Positions 39,901 through 51,900 of a stretch of 64,000 nucleotides of DNA are shown here, one piece after another; position 1 is the stretch's first letter; each line of letters begins with the position of its first letter. A model generated the notes under the pieces. That model worked only from the letters and a program-made list of their open reading frames with translations. It had not been told where the DNA came from and searched no databases. The DNA comes from Anastatus disparis (Eukaryota; Arthropoda; Insecta; Hymenoptera; Eupelmidae). Location: positions 7,492,501-7,556,500 of the forward strand of contig JAFFSR010000227.1 of NCBI GenBank assembly GCA_017163975.1, given 5' to 3'. A program made the position numbers and the translations under genes.

Positions 39901-42900
39901 TTCCTTGTTAGTTCTTTTGGCATCTCCAAATACCTTTGCAAGTAGGTCAATTGAGCCTGCTCAATCCAAACATTGTACACGCTGCAAACCTGTACCTTTC
40001 CATTTCCAGCTTTTCGACATTTTTCAAGGGGATCTTCGTCCTGTGAATCATAAAATTTTTAATTATGTAATGAATGTTCGAAACCCCTATAATGTATTAA
40101 TCAAAATAAAGAAATTACTTCTTGATGAAACATCCCTTCGTCTAGCTCTCTTTGTCTATCTCTTTCTCTTGATCTTACAACATCTTGCACTCTTTGTCTC
40201 TCTCGTTCTCGCTCTCTTCGTTTCTCTTCTTCAGCCTCCCTTTGTTTTTCTCTTTCTTCTGAGGCCTCTCGTTCTAGATTTATTTGTCTTTCTCTTTCTC
40301 TTGCTCTTACATTCGCTTGATCTCGTACTCTTTGTCTCTCTCGTTCTCGTTCTCGCTCTCTTTCTTCTTCAGCAAGCCTCTGTTTTTTCTCTTTCTTCTG
40401 AGGCCTCTCGTTCTAGATTTATTTGTCTTTCTCTTTCTCTTGCTCTTACATTCGCTTGATTTCGTACCTTTGTCTCTCTCGTTCTCGTTCACGCTCTCTT
40501 TCTTCTTCAGCCAGCCTCTGTTTTTCTCTTTCTTCTGAGGCCTCTCGTTCTAGATTTATTTGTCTTTCTCTTTCTCTTGCTCTTACATTCGCTTGATTTC
40601 GTACTCTTTGTCTCTCTCGTTCTCGTTCACGCTCTCTTTCTTCTTCAGCCTCCCTCTGTAACTCTCTTTCTTCTGAGGCCTCTCGTTCTAGACTTATTTG
40701 TCTCTCTCTTTCTTTGGCCTCTCGTTCTAAATCTATTTGTCTCTCTCTTTCTTCTTGGATCATTTGTTCTCGTTCTCTTTCTTTTTCTTCTTCGATCTCT
40801 CGTTCTCGCTCTCTTCGTCTCTTTCTTTCTTCTTCGATCATATTATCTTGATTTATATTATCACTAATTTCTGCCGCATCTCGTGCTCGCGCTCTTTGAA
40901 TCTCTCTTTCTTTCGCTTCTTTGGATTCTATTTCTTGCGTTCGTGGTCTTTTGCTTTCTTCCAATTCTTCGGCCTTTCGTCCTAAATTTTTTTGTTTTAG
41001 GTTTTCTTCCTCTACCATGCACTTTTCTCCCTTTTGCATTGATTTTTTTATCTTGTTTTCTTTTTTTCCTTCCTTGTCTGAATTTTTCCGTTTTCTTAAT
41101 ATTTTTCTTTCTTCCAGATTTCCTTCATTCTCTGAACTGGTATCGGAAAAAATAGATGCTGATTCCATGATTTTGAAATCCATTTCGCGTGATCGCTCAA
41201 ATTTCATATTTTGACTTCCTTTATCTTTAGTCATTAAATCATTTTTTTTTAATAAAGTGTTTCTTTTCGACACATTTTTGTTTTTTATTAGAATATCTCC
41301 GTCTTTTGATAGTGGCAAGTCTTCTAAGTACTTTTGATCATCTATAATGATTGAAATTTTAATTATTAGCTTTTAATAATTAAATTGTATAAGTATAAAA
41401 ACTAAATTCTAAATTAAATTCTAAAAAGGTAAAAAAGTCATCTTTCTAAAAATCATACTTTGAGTAGAACAATTAATAAAATAATAATTTAAATTAACTA
41501 AAATAAAAATTAAAAAATTAAATATATTAGAGTATTAGTGCATAATGCTATGATTTTTTAACTTTTTTAAATAAGATTTTTACATGCAAACTATTTATTT
41601 ATTAAAACTAATTAAAATTAATATCATTATAACAAGATTAATTATAAGGCTGACCACTGACTAAAGATGAAGAACTTTTAATAAAAAAACAAATATATTT
41701 TAAAAAGAGAAATTTTATTAAGAAGCAATGATTTAAAAAATGAAGAGAAATCATATCAAAATATAAAATTCCATAGTTTAAAAATTAATTTTACGTGATC
41801 TTTTAAATTTTATTTTTTACTTGATTTTTCTTTATTAATTAAATCACTGTTATTTAATAAATTTTTTCATTTCAAAATTTATTCATTTTTTTATTAAAAT
41901 TTCTTCATTTTTAGTCAGTATTCAGCTTTTTAAATTGAGTTTTAATTATCTTTCACTATAGAAATAGTATGCCTATAAGAAATAAATTTAAAAGGTTAGA
42001 AAAATTATAACATTTTGTACTAATACATTAAATTTTTTGTTTAATAGTTTACACTATTTAAATAATTTTCTTATTGATTATATTTAGTAAGATGATTTTT
42101 TTAACCTCTTTCAATTAGCTTCCTAAGTGCATACTGTTTGTTTATTAAAAGCTAATTAAAAGTAAATCATTATAATTGATGAAAGGGTTATATTTTAAAA
42201 AGGAAAATTTTGTTAAAGCCGAATGGTTAATAAAATACAGAAAAAGTAAGTCAAAATATTGAATTTGTAAAATCACGTAAAATTTATTTTCAAATTATGA
42301 AACGTTGCAATTTTGTATTTTGACTTGATTTTTCTTTATTTTAAAAGCGTTTTTATATCAAGTTTTTTATTTATAAATATATTCTGTTTCAAATAAAAAT
42401 TTTTTCATCTTTATTAAGTGGCAAACATTTCAAGTTATCTTGATCAACTTTAATGATTTAAGCGTTAATTAGATTTTAATAAACATATTGTATTAATGTA
42501 AATAGCCAATTCCCAAAGGTTAAAAAAAATTAATGTTTTCAAAATTCATACTTCAAATAAAACAATCAATAAAATATAAATTTAAAGAAACTAAAGTAAT
42601 AATTAAAAAGGTTAAAGCATTAGGTGTGTTTGTGAACAATGCTATGATTTTTTAACCTTTTAAATTTTACTTGATACGTGCATACTTTTTATTTATTAAA
42701 AGCTGATTAAAATTAAAATTACTGTAGTTGGTTACTTAAAAAACTCACTATTGATTAGAGATAAAGAAATTTTTATGAAAGAGGAATATATTTTGAAAAG
42801 GAAAACTTAAAAAAAATGAATTAAAAATAAAATAAAGTCAAAATTTGTAATCGGTACATTGTGAGCTAATACTTAAATTTTTGTAATACTAATTTTAATA

Positions 42901-45900
42901 AATTTTAAGTAATTTTTTAATAAATTATTTTAGTTGAAGTATGTATTCAAAATAAAAATGATATATTATCAACTTACAACTTTTTTTTATAATTTTGGCT
43001 TGATACATTTTATCATCTTTGTACCTCACCATCGTGATTTTTCCCTCTTCTGCGTCTGGGCAAAGATCTTCTTTCTGAACAACACTTTTCGTTTTTTGAT
43101 CTACCCATAAAACTAACACGAACATTTTCAGCTGCGGGACTTTTACGACTTCTTATTATAAGGTTAAATTATTTATTGATCGTAACTTTATAGGCATTTG
43201 TTTATAAATAAACAAATATTTGGTTATGGTCGCAATAAAAAACAACATCTCCTAATGGCATCTATCGTCGAAAAAACGAGTCAAAGGTTAAAAACTTAAT
43301 GGTTAATGATTATGGCTAAGCGACCGACCAGATATGATAATTATAGTTTATATTTTAAAAAACGATCGAAAAAAATTTTCGAATGTAAACCAACACCGCT
43401 TTTCGGCGAAGTAATGCTTCAAGGCGAAATTCCGGCTGAAGCACAATTTAATGTAAGTATAAATTATTCATTTATAATATCAATAAAATAAGATGCAGCT
43501 ACTTTGCTTTCGTTTCTTATTCCTTGCGCGACGAACCATTCGAATTTACAAGACGAATTCAAACTCAGTGCATGAACATACACTACAATCTATTAATATT
43601 TAACATCAATATTTTTTAGCCAACACAAACAGCTACTAATAAAGAAAACTCCGGTTGCGATGAAAATTCTTTTTTGGAGGAGGAAATAGAAGGCGTATCA
43701 CCGAACACAGAGAAAGTTATCAAAGGTGAATTAAAAAAATCACATTAAATTTATGTTCAAATTCAATTTTATATTTTGACTTGTTTTTTTTTTAGTTTTT
43801 AAATCATTCTTTTTTCATAAAGTTATTTCTATTCAAAATATATTCTTTTTTTATTAAAATTTCTTTATCTTTAGTAAGTTTTTTAAATAGTCTCTATTAA
43901 CAAGAAAGATTTAAATTTTCATTAGCTTTTAAACAAATAGTATGCACATAGAGAGTAAATTTAAGGAGGTTAAAAAAAAATCATAAGACTGTTCACTAAT
44001 ACACTAATACATTAAATATATTCATTAATATTTTATTTAATTTCAATTATTTTTTATAGATTATTCTATGATTTTCAGAAAGGTAATTTTTTTAACCTTT
44101 CTGAATTTTCTTCTTATCATGCAGATTATTTGTTTATTAAATCTAATTAAAATTTAAATCATTGTAGTTGATCAAGATCGCTTAAAAGACTTACTACTAA
44201 CTAAAGATGAAGAAAATTTCATAAAAAAAGAACATATTTTGAAAAAAATACTTTATTAAACAAAACTTCAAAAAAAATATATATATCAAGTTAAAATCAA
44301 AACATTCTTTAATTTAAAAATCAATTTTACGTTATATTTCGAATTTTCTTTTTGATTTTCTTATCAAATTATAAGTATAAATATTGTAAAAGCCGTAAGA
44401 ACCTATGTTATATTTTTAAATTCCCAGAATTTTTTCCTCTTTGAATTGATCAATGATCTTATATTTTTTAAAATGCAATGAAACACTCGTTACTTATACT
44501 TTTCTTGATCATTTTTTCTAAATATTCAATTTATTTATCAAAAGTCGCAGGAGTTAATGATCTTAACGATCATTTATGTATCATTTACGAGGACTTTTTT
44601 AAATCTATTCTGCAATGCAACAGTCCGAACATGCATTATTCTGTATTTTATATATAAAATATTTTTATTTTATTTAGATAACTACGTTCACGACAATGAA
44701 TTTGAAAATATAAGTAATACAAGCTCCCAAAGCAGTGACGACGAAGAGGACGAAGATGATGAAGATAATGATTGCGAAAACTTTTCACTATTGGATCAGG
44801 AGCTTTACCATGGAGCTTCTATCACAGTCCGGGAATTCGTTTTATCCATGGGTCTCTTAAAATCAAGTTTACGTCAACCAAATAAACATACAAGCCTCAC
44901 GCTTGAATTCATTTCCACTATTTTACCGCAACCTAATAACTGCCCAACAAGTTTTTATAAGTTTCAAAAATATTTAAATAATATAGATGATTCAATTTAT
45001 AAAAAACATGTATATTGTACAGATTGCGTTTCATTGACACATAATGTTGATCACAACGTTGACAATGACGAATTTCATGAAAGCGATGAGATTTTGGAAA
45101 ATATTGTATTGTGTGATTGTGATGAAAAACCGAATTATTTTATTGAAATACCACTCATGCGCCAATTAAAGTCTTTGTATAATCGTCCTGATTTTTATAA
45201 TAAGCTAAACTACACAGATGATTTTTTAAATAATGAAAATGAATGTCTCAGGGATATATATGATGGTTCTGTGTATAAAGAGTTGAAAAATAATATTTTA
45301 TTTGAATCAAATAATCTTACATTTATGTGGTACAACGATGGGATTAGAATTTTCAAATCATCAAAATTTAACATTTGGGGTTTTTTTCTTATCATACTTC
45401 AACTTCCTTACAAAGATCGGTATAAGCTGGAAAATATTTTATTAGTTTCTGTGTGGTTTGGCGACAAAAAGCCTATGCCTAATTTGTTTTTAGAATTTTT
45501 AAGAAAACCTTCAAGGGAATTATGCAAAGGTGTTGAGTTCTTTGTGAAAGATTTGAATAAAATAATTACTGTTCGTGGGATAGTTATGTGCGGTACAGCT
45601 GATTTACCAGCTAAAGCTTTATTTTTGGGAATGAACCAATATAATGGGAGGTTCGGTTGTCAAGTGTGCGTACAAGAAGGCTGCATGGTAGAAAGAAGGC
45701 GCGTATATCCGTTTAAAGAGAATTTAATCCTGCGTACAGAAAATGATATTATAAACTGTTCTAAACAGGCTCTTGATGTTAGAAAACCAGTTTGTGGGGT
45801 AAAAGGACCATCAATAATATCAAAAATTTGCTATAAATTTATTACATCTGCTGCTGTTGATGTAATGCACGCTGTATTTGAAGGAGTAGCTAAAAGATTA

Positions 45901-48900
45901 GCAGAGCTGTGGTTCGAACCCAAATTTAAAAATGAAAATTACAATGTATCTGATTTAATTGACACTGTAGATAGTAAACTTACTTTGATCAAACCACCTT
46001 TGTATATAGTTAGACGTCCTAGGTCGATAAAGTCACATTTCAGCTATTGGAAAGCGTCAGAGCTAAAAAATTGGTTTTTTTATTACTCTCTACCTGTTTT
46101 ATGTAATATTTTACCTAATGAATACTTTAATCATTATATGTATCTTGTTCTGGCTATTTATATATTATGTAAAGAAAAAATTGCGTATGAAGAGGTCAAT
46201 TTTGCCGAAATATTAATCAATGAATTTACAAGTAGATTTGAGCAACTTTACGGTATTAAGTATATGTCTTGCAACTTGCATAGTTTAAGACATTTACCTG
46301 AGGTAGTGCGTCGCCTTGGTCCATTATGGACAACTTCCTGTTTTCCTTTAGAAGACATAAATGGGAAAATTAAATCATTAGTGCATAGCAGTAAAAACCC
46401 TGAACTGCAAATTGTTTTCAATTTAGATATGCACGTAAAACTTTATACTCTAAGTTATGAATGGTTAAAAAAAGATAGCGATACTTACAAATTTTGCAAA
46501 ACACTTTTATCACCGCAAAAAAAATTAAGATTGACTAAGATTGAAAATAATATATTTGTAGCTGGCAATGCAAAAAAAATTAAACAATCAGATGCTCAAC
46601 AAATTCTACTGGAGAATAATTTAACAGGCACAAACATATTTTCTTTCAATAAATTATATAAGAATGGATTATTGTATACTTCTGAATCGGCTCAAAAAAA
46701 TCAAAAAAATGAATCTTATTTTGTTACGTACACAAACATGTTAAATTATAGTTATGGCAAAATTTTAAATTATATACGCATCACTAATTGTAATTGCAAC
46801 AAAATTTGTGAATGTTCAGGAAAAAATTATGCTTTTCTCAAAAAAATTATCACAACAAATCCATTTTCCGTTAATGTACCCAGAGGTACTTTAAAATATA
46901 TCCATGAGTGCAAAGAATTAGATGATTCGATAACGTTAGTAGATGTTAAAAATTTAATAAATGTCTGTATACGAATGAAATTAGAAAATGAAAAGTCTTA
47001 TATTTGTGAGCCTGTAAATAATCTAGAAACGGAGTAAACGTAATTTGTATATTGTAAATAATTATTGTAAAATATGTATTGAAATATGTTTAATAAAAAT
47101 GCTTATTTGAAAATTTTTTATTCTGTTCAAAATTGTTATTATCAAATTATAAATGTACTATTGAATAATTTCAATATGACAAATATATGATTATAATTAT
47201 ACATCAAAAATTTAAATTAGAAAGTATTAGCAATATTTTTTCAATATATAACTATTGGAATATAATTTTGAACATAGGCAATATATTACCAATATATTGC
47301 TATTGAAAAATAATAGTAAACATTGGCAATATATTGGCAATATATTGCTATAGAAAAATAAAAATAAACATTGGCAACATATTGCCAATATATTGGATCG
47401 TGTTGTCTTGCAGATATATTGCTAATATATTGGATAATTGTAGATCCAATATATCGGCAATGTATTGATAATATACATATCCAATATATTAGCAATATAT
47501 TGCCCATATTTTCGATTTTTGCGCGGGTATTGTTTGATGATAATAAGATAGCTGAAGATAAATTTAAAGTTAGAGATATAATTATAAATCACATAAATTC
47601 TGATTATTATAATAAAATTATACACTTAAAGGAGCCTAAAGAAATCTTAGATAAATTGAAAGAAATTAAAAGACTAGAATCTAGAACTACGAGTATCTCA
47701 GCTAAGCAAGAGTTATTTTCTTTGCGTTTCAAACCAAAGAAAGAAACAGCTGCTGAATTTATTGATAAATTCGATGAAAAAATTAGAATTTTTGAAAATA
47801 TACCAGATGCTGGTACAATACAAGAGAAAGAAAAACGAGACTGTTTTATTCAGGCTGTAGTTGAAGCAGTTCCTGAAATTTTAATAACTGATTGTATTTT
47901 TAAAGAAACAACCTCAAAGGAAATGTCTTTCAATCAACTAAAAAGTCACTTGTTACAGGTGGATACTATCAAGCTCGGAGAGATATCGAAACAGCAACCA
48001 CAAACAACTGCCTTTTACACCAAAGCAAAAAGAGTATTTTGCAAAGGCTGTGGAGCTGATGGACATATAGAAAGAAACTGTCCAAACCCGGGCAAAAGAT
48101 TCTGCTACTCTTGCCATAAGATCGGCACTCATGTTGCACGTGACTGCCGAAAAAGAAAAGGTAACACTGACAGAGAGTCAGTCAGCGAGGCCAAAAGAGG
48201 ACGTTGTGGTCGCCTTCTGCAGGGAGAAAAACATTGAGATTTTCTTCCTCAAAGAGAACTGATCGCAAGCGTGAAAACAGCAACAAATCTAATCTCACTA
48301 ATAGAACAAAATACAATGGAAATGTTGGTTCAAACCATAGTAATACTGTTGGTGATCCTCCGAAAACCTACTCTTTACAAGCCATTGCTGAAAATTATAA
48401 GGGTAAGTGTAATAATCAATTTCTAATAGATTTTATAGCTGATTCAGGTGCTACCGAGCACCTGAATCAGCTATAAAATCTGTAACTCAAAAATTTATTT
48501 AGACAAACTAAATAAAAATGTAAAAACTAAGATTAAATGCGCCGATAAGAACAGTAATTTTAACACGGAAGGATCCGGTAAAATTAAAATTGACATAGAA
48601 AAGGATAGAAAAGCTGAATTGAAAAATACTTTATATTCTGAAAATCTGTCTAATAACTTGTTGTCTTTAAGGAAATTTGTGGATAATGGCTTAGAAATTT
48701 ACTTAAATAATAAAGTTATTGAGATTTATGATCCTAAAATCAAAGAGAATATACTCACCGGAGAGTATAAATGTCCCTTCTGGACAATTAAATTGAAAAT
48801 CAATAAAGATTATAATTCTGATATAAATGAAGTCACATCCTTTTACAATACAAGAAGCAAAGTTTACAGTCAATCTGAAAACTCAAATATAGAAAATAAC

Positions 48901-51900
48901 GTAGAAAATAAAATCATTCTTGACAATGATAAAACAGACAAACAAGAATTAAATACAGATTTTCTAAAAACCTTGAGCAATCGAAAAACTCATACTGTAG
49001 ATTCAGTAGATAATGCTAATGTAATTCTAAATAATAATATAGTAAAACAAAATAACTTTGATAATAAGAAACTGTCAGAAATACTTCTATGGCATTATAG
49101 ATTGGGACATGCGTCGAAATCCTACTTGCTAGAATTAATAAAGAATAACAGAATACAATTAAACAAAAGGGAATTAGTTGAAGATAGCAGTATAGCCAAA
49201 TGTCAAACTTGTTTAGAAGCAAACAGTAGCAAATTGAGTTTCTCAAAAACTAGAACGAGAGCAACTAAACCTCTGCAAATAATACATGCAGACACCATGG
49301 GACCAATATCACCTCAGTCTCACCCAAGTGGATACAGATTTATTCTGGTAATTATTGATGATTACTCCAGAGCAGCTTTAGTATATCCAATGAAAACCAA
49401 AACAGAAACTCCTGAACACTTAGAATCGTTTATTAAGAGTCTAAGAAATTTGATTGGTTCAGAAGAAAAACTCAGTTACCTTCGATGCGATAGAGGAACT
49501 GAATTCACAGGACTGGAAACAGTTACTGTACTAAAGAAATATGGTGCAGAACTGCAACTTGCCTGCCCTGATACACCTCAACATAACGGTGTAGCTGAAA
49601 GGTTCAACAGAACCTTAGAATCAAAAATTAGAGTAATGATGCTGGACTCAGGATTGCCGGCAACTTACTGGGATTTAGCCGCAAAAGCTGCAGTGTATGT
49701 ATACAATAGAACACCACATAAATCTGTAGAAATGCTAGCACCATTAAAAATGATTTTAAAGGAGAAGTCTCTGCCTTTAGATCAAATGAAGAGATTTGGA
49801 TGCCTCGCTTTCGTCAAAATACATAGGAATACTGCTACAAAATTTTCACCTCAGGCTCTAAAGGGCTTCTTAGTCGGATATGTTGATACTGGCTATGTAA
49901 TTATAGTGCCTGATCATAGTAACAAATTATATGAGAGTAAGCACGTTAGATTTGTTGAAGATCTAACTTACAAAGACGTAATCAAAAACATAGAGAAATC
50001 TGAATTTAATGTAAATTCATTAGAAATGGATTGTTCTAACGAACAGAATGAACTGAATGTGATATCTGATGAACCAATGTTAAGTCCAGAGGGAGAACCT
50101 CACCAGCAACCAGTTGTAAGAAAAAGAGGGAGACCTAGAAAAGAAGCAACTGTATTGTTCTTTTTGAATGATGATACAGAAACGTCAGTCTTAGAAAATT
50201 ATGATGAAGTATTGAGTGATATTAAATATCATGCTCTCTTAGCGAAAATTCAAGGTGATCCTCAATCTTACAGGGAAGCTGTTAACTCAAAAGAGAGTGA
50301 AAATTGGATCCAAGCGATCAAGAATGAACTGGAAGCTCTTAAAAATAAGCAAGTATATGTTCCAACAGAGAGATTGGAAACTTATGCAGAAAATAGAAAG
50401 CCAAATATAATCAGTTCTAGATGGGTATTTAAAAGAAAGATAAATGAACTTGGAGAGCATAAGTATAAAGCTAGACTAGTCACTAGAGGATTTCAAGATA
50501 GAAATACTTATGATTTGAGAGAGACATATGCACCTGTTTCTCGCATTGCACTTATCAGAGCATTCCTGTCGATTGCTAATAAGTATAGACTTAAGATAAT
50601 GCAACTAGATATTGAAACTGCATTTCTTTATGGAGATCTAAGTGAAGAGATCTACATGGAAATTCCTGAAGGAATAGAATTGAGTAAAGATATGAGAAAG
50701 AAATTTGTCTGGAAATTGAATAAATCTCTATATGGATTAAAGATAAGTCCAAAGAAATGGAACGACAAATTTTCTGAAGCTATCAAAGAACTTGGTTTTG
50801 ATTCAAATGACATAGATTCTTGTCTTTTCTTGAAACGCTCAAGCAATGATTTCACAATAGTGATTTTGTATGTTGACGATATATTGATAGCTGGCTCAAA
50901 CGATAAACTGCTAAACGAAACTAGAGATAAGTTGAGTGAGAAATTTAAAGTAAAGGACTTGGGAAATCCTAAAGAATTTCTTGGTATTAAGATCACTAGA
51001 GACTTTAATGAACAAACAATTAGATTGAATCAAACTAAGTTCATCAGTAAGATGCTTCATAGATTTGGATTTGATAAATGTACACCTACATGTACACCTA
51101 TGAAACAAAGTGATGTTTCAAACTTATTGAGGAAAAATAGAGAAGAGAACGAGTATACAGAGGTCGCTACACCTAATAAACAATATAGAGAAGCTGTTGG
51201 TTCCTTGTTGTACTTGGCAAGCTCGACTAGACCAGACATATCTTATGCAGTCAATGTCTTGAGCCGTCATCAAGTCAACCCCACCAAATATGATTGGGAA
51301 ATGGTAACTAGAGTCTTCCGATATTTATCAGAAACTAGACATTATGAGCTGATCTTTAGAAACACCTCGAATGATATGGAAGCATTTTCAGATGCAAGTC
51401 TGTCAGATTGTAAGAACTCCTTAACAACATGTGGTTATGTTATTAGATTGTTTGGGAATGCTGTGTCCTGGAGAACACACAAGCAGCCTAGTGTAGCTCT
51501 CTCAACTTGCCAATCTGAATATGTAGCTATGAGCGAGACGTGTCAAGAGATCATGTCAATGCATAACTCCATCAAACTAATGATTAATAGAGATCTATTT
51601 CCAATCACGTTGTACTGTGATAACATGTCTGCAATATCATGTGCGAAAGTCAACGGTGGAAACCGCTTAAGACACATGGTAGAAAGACGTGAGAACTATG
51701 TCAAAGAATGTGTAACTAGAAAACACATTAATATTGAATGGATAAAGTCAAAAGAACAATTAGCTGATATTTTTACTAAAGCTCTAACAACTCAGTTGCA
51801 TGATAAACTTACATATGAAATTTTAAATATGAATATAATGTAAAGTAATAATAATCCTTTCTCATTCTGTTTTAGACTCTTCTGATGATGAGACCAGTAT

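Larger units (their letters stand above)
38639..47527 (+). mobile_element. EnSpm/CACTA-like DNA transposon inside copia gag
   Basis: TIRs start CCCGCGTAAAAATCGAAAAT (left) and CCCGCGCAAAAATCG (right, inverted). They are nearly identical for about 185 bp and flanked by TA (38637-38638 and 47528-47529). Subterminal regions are packed with the palindrome CAATATATTG, including 48-bp tandem units at the left end. Two convergent-spaced genes fill the 8.9 kb: a spliced transposase on plus (43306-47037) and a spliced BEN-domain gene on minus (39616-43125), sharing a short divergent promoter region around 43,126-43,305. The transposase looks intact, so this copy, or its close relatives, may still move. 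Confidence 0.9.
37018..48237 (+). pseudogene. copia gag, spliced and split by the EnSpm insertion
   Basis: A possible first exon starts with ATG at 37018-37020 and ends at the consensus donor after 37,060. A TTAG acceptor at 37,667 continues the frame in exon 2 (37668-38638). The gag frame resumes right of the EnSpm at 47,530 and ends at TGA 48,237. The halves are in the same frame if the inserted element and one TA are removed. The N-terminal 330 residues are unusual for copia (ILREWNTIEEQEGS, RRFDKNLSDEEWQLIERIWP). The right part has a UBN2-type gag core and two CCHC knuckles (CKGCGADGHIERNC; CYSCHKIGTHVARDC, with one extra spacer residue). The intron is inferred from splice consensus and matching phase. 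Confidence 0.75.

Noticed and set aside
40284..41214. Several plus-strand Leu/Ser/Phe-rich open frames
   Set aside because: Antisense shadows of the ER-rich coiled-coil exon of the BEN gene; repeat composition keeps several frames open.
44557..44677. N-terminal extension of the EnSpm transposase with a hydrophobic segment
   Set aside because: This part lies upstream of a clear acceptor at 44,677; exons 1 and 2 join there in phase, so it is intron.
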